DNA of 64,000 nucleotides from Cladorrhinum sp. PSN259 (lineage: Eukaryota; Ascomycota; Sordariomycetes; Sordariales; Podosporaceae): positions 842,501 to 906,500 of the forward strand of contig MU867067.1 in the NCBI GenBank assembly GCA_033725935.1, given 5' to 3'. Position 1 is the stretch's first letter. Each line of letters opens with the position of its first letter. Made by a program: the position numbers and the translations under genes. Shown here in pieces: positions 11,620 to 23,754 of the stretch. A model generated the notes under the pieces. It saw nothing but the letters and a program-made list of their open reading frames with translations, was not told where the DNA came from and made no database searches.

Positions 11620-12850
11620 GCCCTTGTATCACAAGGACAGACACAAAGACTCAGACGTTCATAATTCTTTCACATTGACAATTGCTTTTTGGTGCGCAGC
11701 TCAACTTTTTATGGCACATTGTTGATTCGGTTTTGGGTTCTCTCCTGTCGCCTGGCTACAACTCTCCTCATGTTCCCATCATTCTCAGAATGCAAGGTAT
11801 CCTGGAAATTGAGTACCAAGGCGGTATAATGTTTTTCTTTTTCCTTTTTATATTGCTATAGTTGGCGGACAAAGCTCGTCTCTGGCAGGGCTGGGATACT
11901 CTTGATAACATGCTAGACGCTGCCTGCGATGAGCAATTTGTCACCCCAGATCGGCCGTTTTTTCTGCTCCCATACTGGCAACGCGTCTAGATGGGATCCG
12001 TGGTTGGAGGAAGGCGGGTAACTCGACAGTGAGTTGCCGAGTTTGGAAGGAGGTAGAAGGGCCTGGAGCAAAAGCTGTGTACGACAAGATTAACACCAGC
12101 ACATGTAAACCACCTCAACATACAGAGTACTGTGTGTTCGTTATCCATACCTTAAAATCAAGTTTGTCGCGGCGAATATGACGAGCTCTAAACCAAGCCT
12201 AGTCCGAGTCATCATCGGGGTCGTTCTTGATCTTGCCATCCAGGATCAGCTGCGATCTCTTCACGTCGAAAGCAACACAGACGTTGGCGCCGTGAAGTTT
12301 AATGCGGTACTAAGTCGTCATGGCAGAGAACTTGTTCCTTGTTGGCTTCCCGTTACTTTGAGTAGATACATTGAAGCCACGTCGGTACCCCAATCATGGC
12401 ATCTTCATGAGAGGAACTAGGTGCCTGCTCGTCTTCCTTCATACTTGAGACAGAAAGTTGTGTCAAAGCTAGTGAAAAGTTCCAAAGTAAGTACCAATGA
12501 TGATTCAATCCCAGACTAATTCCATACAGCAGTCAGTACTTGCGAGATCAAGAGCCTCCAGTCAGTCAGGCCTCAGACCATGAGAAGTTGGAGATACAAT
12601 GTGTTTCACACTTCAACTCGGGCTCTGGAGAGCTGTGACATAAAAGAGTTCTTCTAAGCAGACTTTACAACTACAAAACAACAGTGCAGTATATTGTAAC
12701 TTCAAATTGGCTAATAAAGCTGAGAGACAACATGATGCATCATATTGCTCTCAGTAAAAAGCAAACGAAACCGCAGCACCTACCACAAGTGGTCGCCTTG
12801 CAGCGACATCCTCCCTTCTGTTCCACAAGTCCCGTTCCCTGGCAAGACTC
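11620..12850. other. gene-free stretch
   Basis: This is 1.2 kb between the 3' ends of the STAND-N gene and the actin-like gene, which converge. Small frames on both strands have no start context or domain. I see no gene, repeat or structured RNA. Confidence 0.45.
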
Positions 12851-14182
12851 TTACTTTGAAGGGTACCCAATAAACTTCCTCCGAATGATGGAACCACCCG
12901 CCTCCTCATATTCGGCCTTGGTCACAGCCATATGCTTCATCAACGTACTATCTCTTCCCGCAATTGCACCACCAATCCAAGCCGCATATTTGCGAGCAGG
13001 CGAGGCAATAATATTGACTCTTACACCAACCGGCGCATTAGACTCGAGCTCTTTCTGAAGACGAGCAGCGTAACCAGACAGCATTGTAGTCCCGCCGGAC
13101 TTGACACTTGACTTAGCAACGGGCCTTTTCGACGCGAGAACGGAGGGGACCAAAGGAAAACAAAAACTCACCAACACAATCTGTCCATACAGCCCAGCCC
13201 TCAAATCATCATCGCACCTCCCAATCGTCCGCTGCACAGCTTCGTGCACCCCCAAACCACCCCATGAATCAGACCGGAACAAAACTTCACCGGCGCTGGC
13301 GCAGTCCTCTGCCTTTAGCTTGAGCACCTTCCCATCCGGCAACTCATAGTCCTTTTCTTTTCCATCATCCATACTACTACTCCCATCATCTTTCAGGATG
13401 TCCGAAACAAAACAACAACTCTCCTTGATGTCATCAACCACATCCTCGTCGTCCAGCCCCACCCCGTCGTCAGCCAACAACACCTCTCTCAGCCGCATAT
13501 TAACGTGTTGGCCTGCCTTTGAGGAATTATTCGTGGCCGTGTAATCCACCACGAACCCCTGCCAGGCGTGAACTATCTTGGTGGTGGCGTATCCCGAGTC
13601 GACTGAAATTCCATTTGTTCGACCGACGCTGTAGAGAGAGAGTACAGGGGATTTCTCAAAGAGTAAAGAGGGGGAGCCAAACTTTTCAAAGAAGATGGAG
13701 GCCGTTGTTTCGAGGTGGGTGTAGGGTGTTGTGCTGTCGTTTGCGAGGACTGCTGGATGGGAGGAAGACGAGAAGGAGGAGGAGGAGGAGGAGAGGGAGA
13801 GAGTGTGGTAGGCCATGGCGTACATTGTTTCGTCGGTGGTGTTGGAGGTTACAGTTGCTATTTAGTCTTGAGTTCATGTGCAACATGCAAACCGGGGCTT
13901 GGGGGTTGTTTGAGGGTGATATGCAAGGAGACAGACGCACGTTCAACTATGGAGGGCGTATTGTCGAGACATAGGCCGGCTTTGAAGATGCGAGATCTCG
14001 TGACTTGGTCAGCTTTCTTTTATCAAAGTACAGAGACGAAAAAGATTTGAATTCACCCATGATCAAAGACGAGAGCAGGTCCTGGGTCAACAATAAAAAT
14101 GGCTTGTTAGCTTGACAGTCCTCTCTAGTACTAATTTCCCTGAAAAATTCTGAGCCTATTTACCTGTTGAATCTGAGCTCAT
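12851..14182 (-). CDS. Divergent actin-fold protein (orphan actin-like/ARP)
   Basis: Five exons by splice reading (14182-14164, 14081-14057, 13996-13941, 13857-13172, 13099-12851) give 344 residues; the first three are 19, 25 and 56 nt. Actin signatures appear in order: phosphate-1 loop VFDHGSRIFKAG (actin DNGSGMCKAG), phosphate-2 region SVGRTNGISVDSGYATTK, adenosine motif LSGGTTMLSGYAARLQKEL, then AAWIGGAI and the C-terminal EYEEAGGSIIRRKF. The intron after GQIVL joins exactly to SGGTTML. It is shorter than actin (375) and lacks residues around subdomain 2. A low-complexity Ser run near the middle of the first half and an acidic insert replace conserved actin sequence. It fits no standard ARP class that I can tell. 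It is divergent from the HET gene at 14434, 251 bp apart. Polymerisation is doubtful; the ATP pocket looks mostly kept. Confidence 0.8.
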
Positions 14183-14433
14183 TTTGAAGTAAGTCTTTTT
14201 GTCGCTTGGAGATTCTCGAAAAAAAGAAAAAAAAAGGGTGAATAATGATACCTATTCGAGTTTCCAATCTGGGATGAAGTCGGGGTAATATGTAACCGGA
14301 GATGCTCAAGCTGACCACAACCCCGCTCGAAAGGATTGACGGCTAAGCAGCAGCAAAGGTGGGGACTCTGGGCAGCGCGATCGACCGACTCCCAAGTACG
14401 AGGGAACAACACGTTCTGATTCTTGAGAACATC

Positions 14434-16672
14434 ATGGCGCTGTGTGAGAAATGCAACAATATCCCGCTGGACCTCTTCCTGCCAACATCGGGATGCGGAC
14501 ATACATACCATACTGGAAAAGCATGGCTGGGATATATCATTCACTCTTCGACGAGGAATATTGAGCATAGTGCGTCTGGAGGATGTCCCTTGTGTCGGAT
14601 GATGCTGGCTGCCTTGAGCAGGGACAAAACAGTTGAGAGTATACCTGAGGATGAGAGGTTTACTGACACGCAGATCTCGCTTCGATGTGTTGGGGAGGGA
14701 AACCTGTCTGTCATTGAACACACCGACAGTTTTACTGTTAGGACTGGGGAGCTTTACTGGTTCAGCGAAGACATGAACCTGGGGCAACGACCTAGTAAGG
14801 CTTCGCAACTCTATCGTCTGGTGTCCATCTTCTAATGCGACTTATGAAACAGAAACGGGAGTCGCAGCGAGCCCCAGTGCTAGATCTGTCTTCGATTTGG
14901 CAAAAAGATGGATCACAACATGCCAACAACAGCACGCTGTCTGCAACAGCCATCACCAAGTCGGTTTCGTTCCGACACGATTGATTGACATTTCCACCAA
15001 CATTCCCAGGGTTATCTTGACAGAGTCAAACCTGTTCAATCATCGGCCGCTGGAATACGTCGCTCTGAGCCACTGCTGGGGGACTCAAGCTGGAGGGACG
15101 GTGCTAAAAACAACAACGCAAAACCTACAAACCATGTTGGAAGGAATCCCCTTGTCCGAACTATCCAAGACCTTCAAAGACACCATCCAAGTCACTAAAT
15201 CACTTGGTTTTACCTATCTCTGGATTGACTCACTCTGCATCCTTCAAGACAGTGCCCAAGATTTTGAGATTGAGTGCGCCTTGATGGGACAGGTTTATTT
15301 GAACGCAGTTTGTACCATTGCTGTAAGTATTCCCTCCACTTTCATGTTCCTACTTGCTAACTCATGCTACTGATAGGCCTCTTCGTCCCCCAACTCGTCG
15401 GCCGGTCTTATATACCCTCGTGACCCTTCCATCACCAACGGCGCCGTCCTCTTATCCTACAACAGTTACCTTCAAACCCACCGGCCCAGCCTAATGACCC
15501 CGGAGTTTGACCGAAACCATGCTACCGAACCTCTGAAGGCATCAATTCAAATCTACCAAAACTTTGGTCCCTTTCTCTCCTCCATCCAAGGTCCGCTCTC
15601 CGCCCGTGGCTGGACACTACAAGAGCGCGAACTCGCCCCTCGAGTCCTCCACTATACCACAGACCAAGTCCTCTTTGAGTGCCGCACATCAACAGCATCA
15701 GAGACCAGTCCATCTCTCCAACCGAAAACAATTCTTGACGACAATTCCTGTACAACCCACTCCATAACGCCGTGGACCTCCTCCTCCTACTCTTTAAACT
15801 CAACATCCCTCACCTCCTCTCCCAAACGAGACCTAACATACCGTCTCCTCGACAACATAAACACCTCGAATCATTCCACAGAAACCCTCCTCAAAAAGTG
15901 GTACACCCTCCTAGAATCATACTCCCGCCGACAACTCACAGTTCCAACCGACATACTCCCCGCCTTATCCGGTTTAGCCTCCCTCTTTTCCTCCCTCCTC
16001 CTCGGCAGTCTCCCAACCAATTTATCATACTCATCAGGTCTCTGGACAACCGACATTCTAAAAGGTCTATCTTGGTACCCCGACCCCATCCTCCGCCGCT
16101 CCATCAAGTCCGGCTCCTCACCGTACCCACCCCCGCCACGAGACCCCTCAATCCCCAGCTGGTCATGGGCTTCCTTCCCCGGCCCCATCTGCTTCTTCTT
16201 CTCCCCGTCTTCCCACGAATGGTCATACTCTCACCATCTTAAAGCACTACAAATCAATACTGTACCAGCTGGTAAAGACCCCTTTGGCAGAGTCCGACAA
16301 TCGGGGTTCATCAAGTTATCCGGGTACGTCTTCGACGCCAGCATCGTGACTGAATCGCAGCACGAAAAAGAGTTTCGAGGGAACGGGTTCAGAGCTAAAG
16401 TCTATTCTCTCAAAAGGGGGTTCAAGTATCCGACAAGTATGAGGGTTTATTTCGATGCTGATGCTGACAAGTTACCGGAGATGGAAGTCAAGTGTTTGAT
16501 GTTGGGTAGTGGGCTAAGTCCGCGGGGTGTGGTAGGTGACGTTGGGTTGGTTTTGAGAAAAGATCCAGAGGATGATGAGGAGAGATATAAAAGGGTGGGA
16601 ATGTTTGATGTTGAGGGTGGTGATAGGAAGTGGGTTGCCGGGAGGAAGGAGATGATTCTGGACATATATTGA
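14434..16672 (+). CDS. HET-domain protein with N-terminal cysteine pairs
   Basis: Three exons (14434-14794, 14853-15322, 15377-16672) give 708 residues; introns of 58 and 54 bp have GTAAGG and GTAAGT donors. The start at 14434 (MALCEKC) keeps an N-terminal C4-x2-C7 and C51-x2-C54 arrangement that could bind zinc; C21/H23 lie between. HET blocks follow: LSHCWG near 193-198, LWIDSLCILQD near 243-253 and RGWTLQERELAPRVLHY from 354. This is the common 'Cys-pair plus HET' class of Sordariomycetes, with no C-terminal NACHT or repeats. The gene faces the orphan actin gene across 251 bp. Incompatibility or cell-death signalling is the family role; nothing in the sequence shows the partner. Confidence 0.92.
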
Positions 16673-19600
16673 AAAAATAAATTGGTCCCTCACTTCATGT
16701 TGATGGGTACATGTTATGTATGTATCAACTGAGTCCATTGGAGATAGTTTTTGATTTACTCACAGGTGATGATACCAGGCACGCAGTGCAAACAGTTGGT
16801 TGTATCGTTGTTAATTCAAAGCGTTATCGGACATAACCGGAAGAAAAAATAACCCGAATAATTAAGATACAATTATACACACTTTATCTGCACATGGCTC
16901 GATTGATAAGGCACGACTCGGTCGTAGGCGCCACGACAACGCCCACAACCAAGATCTCGCGATACCTTCAACTGTCGCCAGATGTGGTGATAAGACCAGC
17001 TGCCAAGGCATTCGCCCTGGGCGTACATAATCAAGAACCACATTAGGCAACCTTCCACTTTAAATACAGTCTTTCATCCATCTTCTTCCCACCCGTCTTC
17101 TTCCCTCAACAACAAACACACTTGAACCTCACGGCAAGCAAGTCTTGAGAGACCCGAACCAGTAAGTCCTGTGTTCGTGAAACAGTTGTTTATATAAAGT
17201 ACAGCTAATTACGCAGCAGCTTGTTCTCATTCACACCATAAAATACCATGCAAGGCTCACGCACGAAACTGTAACAACATGTCTGTTCGACAGATTCTTT
17301 TCATACACATTCATATACTTATTTTACGAATATTCGCTGCTGTTATTAAGCTATTCTTGACTTCCCTTACGCCTACTGAGCACATGTAGAAATATGAACA
17401 AGACTCGGATGCCTTCGAATCAACCTCTCACGGCAAGTCTTTTTGTGTGTATTTTGGCCACAGAATATCCGAATGGCTTGGGGACCCATTGTCCGCATTA
17501 CGCTCAAGAGAATTCACAACACAAACCTTCTGTTCCATCCACGCTATTCGCATTGAAACGTTTTGATTTTTGTTCTAGTATGCGGGATGCAACCCAACCA
17601 CCAACCAGCACACTAAACCTCGGCATTTGAATAACCCAAGAAACACACAGATGCTCACATGCACAGTTCTTACACACATTGTTGTTGGTTCCTGCCGATC
17701 CTTCCCCTTCCCAGGATAAGAGTGAAATTGAAAATCCTTCCACCCAGCATAGGGGAATCACAGTTTCATCACAACTCTTTCCCCTGGCACTACAATATAC
17801 TAGACTAAACATGCGCCGCAAACCTACCGGTCCGAGGCCGACGGGGTTTTTCAAGACAAATTCGTTGGTGGCGCAGAAAATAGTTTATTCACACCGCACC
17901 TTTGCTGTGATGCAGTGGCTTACACTACTTCCCCCTTCACCTTGACGGATGATGATTGGGGGTTCACCCCAAGTCCCTGACCGAAAAGTTTCGGAGCGCC
18001 CGCCCTGCCGCCCCGTCGACATCCAGGAATGATGATCGTGATGAAAATGGCTTTGTGGCTTGAGAATCTCGGAAAGACGGCTCCTTGGCGACTATCGCTG
18101 AACGCCGAAAATCCCCCAACCCCCTTCTTCCTTCCCGGAGCCATATTGACGTTTTGATGCAAAATTTCCGATCTTCTTCTGTTCGGCAAAACATCTCGCA
18201 TCTCTGCACTGATAAGGGAAAATATCTCCGTCTTTTGAATCAAGTTTTTGCCATATCGGCGAATTTGGTTTTCCAAATTTTCCCATCCTTGAAATCCCCT
18301 TCTTTTGAAGCACATAATTCTTCACCATTCCCCTACGTGATTATTTCTCAATGCTTTGTTAAAGTCGTAATTACCTAATTATCTGCAGAGCCGGAAGCAG
18401 AAGCTGTTTCAACCTGTGCCGTGTTTTATGCGATCATGATTTGAAAGGCGGCCGAGATAAGTTCGGAGCCGGGGATCTGGGTCCGTGATTATGCGGTTTC
18501 ATTATCATTTCTAGAAGAAACTGGCTTGGCACCCAGACTAGTGTACATATGTCATTTGAATTGAACGATAATGGCCTAACGTGTGTTCAGATTTCGAACA
18601 ATGGAAGGCAATATTCCTGCATTGTTTGCGAACAGAATGGTTCGGCTTCTTGTTCCCGACACAGTACAATACCACCTCAGCTACCGCACTGTGACAGCGG
18701 CGGTTTGAACAATGATGAAAAAGAAAGTAAAGGAGAAGGCCGGGGGAAGCTTGTCGACATGCCGTAGCGTCCTTGGCCCTCGTCGCGGGATCAGCCACTG
18801 GGGGATGTGATTGGTTCCATCGAGACTGGGGAGGAAAGCAAACACGGAGTGGAAAAACTCCGTGGGGAAGAAGGATCTGCTTCCTTGTTGGCGAATGAAC
18901 CCTGATCTCCAAGAAGAAGCTATTCCCAGTCTGGGTGGCTGAAATGAAAAAGACTGCCAGGATAAGGATAAAGATCGTGATCCTTCGTTCGCATAGTGGA
19001 GTGCGATCGCTTATTATAGTTCTGAGCAACCTTCGATCGAGGATTCTCTCAGGCACGGGTGGAGATGTGTCAAAGAAGGCCAGGATGAAAATCGAAGCGA
19101 AGGTGGAGTGCCCGAATGCAGAGAGAAAAGAAGAATTTTGGGGCGCTCGGCAGCTGCCTAGCGGAGGGTGAGAACAAGACGGGAAGAGCGGCATGCTAAA
19201 CTAGTGTGGTGCTTTCCTCGACCAAGTGCCACTGGTCTGACACGGGGTACACCTCGCAAACATTCCGTCTTGTGACACTGATAACAAATTCATTGGGGAA
19301 AAAAAAAGAAAGCAAAAGCAGCTTGTGGCTTGTTGTAGCAAAGGCGCTCTTTCAAGCAGCGAATGGCAGACGTCAAAGGATCCCGGCACAACGGTTTCAT
19401 GCAACCAATTCATTCCACACTAACGGCTTACTGCATCTTCCGACCAACAGCATCTGCAGAATGGCCATTTTCTCGGTCCAAATGTGAACATTCGTATCCG
19501 TGTGATGGAACAATTTATTGGATGACGAAGTGGCGTTGATAAACAGTTTTGACTTTTTCTCCTCCCCTGCCTCTGTCTTCAACTCCCGTGTGATGAAAGT

Positions 19601-20012
19601 GGGGGGGACCTTGTGCAGAATGTTGGGTTGTTTTGCCTAGAGTTGCATTTCTCACTGTTGGATTAGTATACATATAGATTTGATGAAACAACAAGCAAAA
19701 ATGTGGCCAGTTGTAAGATCAAGTCTTCACCCTTGTTGTTGCATCCGATAGCGTACCATCGTGGGCAGATTGGAGAAGGAGAAAAAGGATGGCAAGATGA
19801 TGATCCGGGTTGGGCCGGCGGGGCATCATTCCTCGCTGTTGAGACTCGTTTTCCTCCCTTGTCAGAAGAACCCCCAAATCTCCCCTACCGCACCAATCGC
19901 ATATCATCAACTCCAAACCCTTCCATACTTTCAAGCTTCCCAGTTAATAATCATCAATTCGAAACAAAACTGCAACAAGCAAACAAAACCCTCACCGAAG
20001 CAAAAAAAAGAA
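16673..20012. other. long gene-poor stretch with one LTR-like repeat
   Basis: Apart from the repeat at 16809-17180 I can support no gene in these 3.3 kb. A minus-strand frame at 18538-19194 stays open for 218 codons but has no domain, no homology I recognise and a composition unlike the neighbours. The last 300 bp before 20013 should be the promoter and leader of the monooxygenase. Confidence 0.45.
16809..17180 (+). repeat. LTR-like repeat, copy A
   Basis: About 370 bp begins TGTTAATTCAAAGCGTTATC and is about 85-90% like copy B (37073-37434, inverted) and the first 230 bp of copy C (39883). It contains a TTTAAATACA TATA-like box and a C/T-rich tract, then GTAAGTCCTGTGTTCGTGA. It looks like a solo LTR or the 5' end of an LTR retrotransposon. 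No coding part is attached. Confidence 0.7.
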
Positions 20013-21549
20013 ATGAGCATCACAAAAAAGAAACCAATCCTAATCATTGGCTCCGGCGTCAGTGGCCTGCTGCTCGCCCAGCATCTCCGCAAATTCAACA
20101 ACGGCAAACCCGACTCGGAAAAACTCCCCTTCCAAATCTTTGAAAGGGACACCGACCTGACCACCCGAGGTCTCGGCTGGGGTCTGACCCTCCATTGGTC
20201 TCTCCCGGCCGTGCGCGCCCTGCTCCCCGAAGACCTCATCACGCGCCTCCCGGAAGCCTACGTCGACAGGGTTGCCGTCGAGGTCGAGGGGAGGGCCTCG
20301 GCTTTTCCATTTTACGACCTCAGCACTGGGGAACTGAAGGCATCTACACCAAAAGCAAATGAATCGGATCGGATAAGGGTTACGAGGGATAAATTCCGGA
20401 GGTTATTGGCTACCGGTTTGGATATTCAGGTTTGTCTTTTCTTTTTTTTTTTATCGCATGGCCCCCCCGCATTGCATTTTGGTTTTCTTTTTTTCAAGTC
20501 CCGGCATTTTTAACAGTAAAACAGTGGGGTAAAAAAGCTACCGGTTTCACAACCCACCATGATGATGATGATGGGTCTGAAGGAGGAGTGACGGTCAACT
20601 TTGACGACGGCACATCCGTTGAAGGAAGCATCGTCGTTGCTTGCGATGGCGCCAACTCGCGGATTCGCCAACAGTTATTTCCCGAGAGCAAGAAACATGC
20701 CATTCCGGTGCGGTTGATGGGGTTGAAGGTTGATTACACGCCTGAGCAGTATGAGCCTTTACGAAGACTGGATCCGTACTTCCTCCAGGGGTGCGCATCC
20801 GAAAATGATTCGTTTTGTTATTTTAGTAGTACGTTTTTTCCCCTTCTTATCCTTGTGTCGTTTTATCACCCCCTTGCTTTTATTTCTCACATTTTGATAT
20901 CCCTCCACTGTTCTTGTTATCACGCCATTAACATCCCATTATAGCCCTGGACGCACCAGGAAACGCAGGCAACAAAACAGGTCTCTACAGAACCCAACTA
21001 GCAATCTCGTGGCCATTGCGCCCCAACTTTTTCGGGTCTGCCCAACCCACGGATTTTCCTGCTGTAAACTCTGAACGAATCGACCTCATCAAATCCTTTG
21101 CATCAAGCTGGTCGGAACCCTTCAGATCCTTGACTCTACAAATCCCCCCCACAACAGAAGTAAAGTGTCTTGAGCTTTCCGACTGGCCACCCCCTCCCGA
21201 CTTCCGCACAACCGGGAGGGTGGCATTATTGGGAGACGCTTTTCACCCCATGGTCATGTACAGAGGTGAAGGGGCAAATCACGCAATTTTGGATGTGTTG
21301 GAGTTTGTGCAAGGTGTTTTGCCTCATTTATACTCTGAGCAGTTGAGAGAGAACCTGGATAGATATGAGGAATCTGTGAGAGACAGGGCGAGACGGGGGG
21401 TTCTGGCTAGCAGGCAGGCTTGTTACGATGCTCATCAGTGGAAGAGGATTTTTGATGAAGAGGGAAAGAGTAAGAGTCCGTTGTTGAGTAGACGGGCCGT
21501 GAGGGTTGATTTGGACGAGGAAAAGGATTTGTGTGAGCCTGAGTGGTAA
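20013..21549 (+). CDS. FAD-dependent monooxygenase (UbiH/PHBH-type flavoprotein)
   Basis: Three exons (20013-20429, 20525-20828, 20945-21549) give 441 residues. The Rossmann fingerprint ILIIGSGVSGLLLAQHL (residues 9-25, G13/G15/G18) binds FAD. A mid-protein VVACDGANSRIRQQLFPE corresponds to the family DG motif and GDAFHPMVMYRGEGANHAI to the second FAD motif that binds the riboflavin part. These three motifs define class A aromatic hydroxylases, which add one oxygen atom using NAD(P)H. The fungal members closest in pattern are salicylate- and zeaxanthin-epoxidase-like 'FAD-binding domain' enzymes of unknown substrate. Introns are T-rich and close the frame. No PKS or NRPS gene lies nearby, so a secondary-metabolite role is not supported here. 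The start at 20013 lies 8 residues before the Rossmann strand. Confidence 0.9.
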
Positions 21550-22511
21550 TTGAAACTTCTGTTCTACCTATCTAACCGAGGAAAACAATATTGGGAATTT
21601 CTTTATTGGTGTTTAGATGTAAAAATTTCCTGTGGTCCGTCTTGGGTACTTGTTATCCACAATTTGCATTTTTCAGATTGCGGTTGTTTTTCGTTTTTTT
21701 TCAAAACTGTCAAACAGAATTCTCGGTGTTGAATTAAGCAGTGTGGAGGACTGGGGACTGAGTCTGACAAGGGGGAGGAGGGGGGTCATAAGGCGCGATG
21801 GATCAGCATGGGATGTGGATTTTTTGTTTGTCAGGGGGCTGGCAGAAGGATTTTTAGCGTCAGATCAAAGCAACCTACACTAAACTATAACATCTGATCG
21901 GTCAGATTTGAATAAGCTCCCTTCCCATGTCAATATGGAACAAGCATGACAAGGTTTTTTTCGTTTTCAAGACTGAATTTCGTATTTTCATAAATTTGAA
22001 TTTCTTATTTCATTAAAGTTGAATTTCCCAAAATCATAAACTCGTACTCAGTTGACCATGATGCAAGCATTATTTATGCCATACATGTGTAACAAAAAAC
22101 TGAATCCTAACACAAAAGATGTTTGTGTATATGTTTTGTTTCTTTCTTTTTCTGTAACCCAAAATTTTCCCCTCCAATGGAAAAAAAATAAAAAAATAGA
22201 TATACACGCTAAATAAGTCCGACATTTGGAAAAAAAATACACACACATAACATTGAGCAAACAAAAAACGATCTTTGGTATCTGGCGACAAGGCAAAAAG
22301 AACTCCTCCCCCACACCAATTTGAAAAATATATAAACAAAAACCAAACCAAAAAAAAAAAAAAGAAAAAAAGTTCCTGACGCCAAGCTCCGTTGATTTTG
22401 TTGATTTTACTGTTATTGTTGGGTATTCAAAATAACGTATTGTTTTTACATCTTGGTGGCAGATACACTTTTTTTTTTTGGACCCAAAAAGTCAGCCTTT
22501 CAACTTTATGT
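21550..22511. other. AT-rich intergenic stretch
   Basis: Two genes converge here. The sequence is AT-rich with A and T runs (for instance about 22350-22372) and many stops. The open minus-strand frames are low-complexity Phe-rich artefacts. I see nothing functional beyond 3' ends. Confidence 0.45.
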
Positions 22512-23754
22512 TCAAGCAACGTGAACGCTGTAGGAGACCGACTTGACAATGGAGCCGTCGGGGCTTTCCTTGAGGATGTTTTCCTCACTTCCCGTGCTGT
22601 GGCTGAGCTGTGGCCCACCCTTGGCGGAAGTGAAGGTGCCCTTGCGGTGGAGGCCGCTCGAGATGCTTCCCAGCTTGTAGGCGTCGCCCTTGCTGCCGCC
22701 GAGCTTGCGAGCTCCGCTCCCGTTCGAGTTGTTGCCCCCGGCGGGATACCCGTTGCCGCTGCCGGCCGAGTACTTGCTGGTGTACTCTCTGGCTTTGCGG
22801 AGAAAGATGGGGGCGAGGAACGGAAGGGAGGAGACCATGTTCTGTAATCAACCGAGTAAGTATTGAAAGTTGTGACACAACAAAGATCAGGGGAAGGGAA
22901 AGGGGCAACTTACGCCAACGTTGAACTCAATCACGCCCCAAACGATGAGCATGGTCGAGTTGCCATCGCCGTTTTGGATCCTGTCAATCTGCAAGTACCG
23001 GAAAACGGAGCAGAGGGTGGTAAAGAGACCCAGCAGGAAAATAGCGATAAGACCGACTTTCTTGTGGATGTTGACCTTGAGCTTGAGAAGGACCGGAATA
23101 GGTATGACGGCGACGACGACGTCAGAAACAATGGTGACGATGGCGTATGCGGTGAAAGAGGGGCCGGGGGCCAGGCATTTCCCGGTCAACGTTGGGTTCC
23201 ATGATTTTTGCACGGGGTTGCAAGCAAAGATGAGAGTGAGGGCACATCCCAAGTGACCGGCAAAAACCAAAAAGATGGTGATCCAGACTATCCTTCTATA
23301 CCAGGTGTGGTTGGTGCCCTTGAACAGACGCAAGTAACTGATCAACAGGGCAATCTTGAAGAAGCTGATTCCCAGCTGGTAGATTGGCCGGCCAGCGTAG
23401 TTGCTTCGTGTGTATGGGAGGAGGTTTGCTTTTGGCCGTTTTGCGATAGAGAGCCCGAGTCCATATTTGGTTTCTAGAGAAGAAGTTTGTCAACATCTGT
23501 GCCTGTGCTGCATGAATAGGCATATAGAAATGCCACTTACGAACGATGCAGAGAATCGAGTACAGCAGGGCGAACACCATCGACAGGGCCGCCATCCAGT
23601 CATCCGAAGCCAACCCATGATTCTTCTCCCGGATGTACAACCGAAGGGAAACAACTACGATCGAGAAGAAGGACAAGATGCTGCAAATGGTAACGATTGT
23701 CCTCCACTGCGACTCTGCGTCGAGCTCTGGGGAAGCGTTGTCGACCCAGACCAT
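22512..23754 (-). CDS. Rhodopsin-domain integral membrane protein (PTH11-like)
   Basis: Three exons (23754-23541, 23473-22914, 22841-22512) give 367 residues. It has about seven hydrophobic segments between residues 15 and 270, with signatures of the fungal rhodopsin domain family (PF20684-like): R-x-Y-I-R with D-D-W at the first loop, TKYGLGL after the second helix, then a GHLGCALTLIFACNP block and the WNPTLTGKC loop. No CFEM cysteine domain precedes it, so it is the CFEM-less type. The cytosolic tail of about 100 residues is Gly/Ser-rich and ends in a Lys/Ser-rich piece that could be phosphorylated. Such proteins resemble the Magnaporthe Pth11 receptor; ligands are unknown for almost all of them. 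Each intron junction restores the family pattern. Confidence 0.88.

Noticed and set aside
18538..19194. 218-codon open frame on the minus strand
   Set aside because: No domain, splice context or coding composition; probably an open frame by chance.
22048..22351. Phe-rich minus-strand frames
   Set aside because: Artefacts of A/T runs in low-complexity intergenic DNA.
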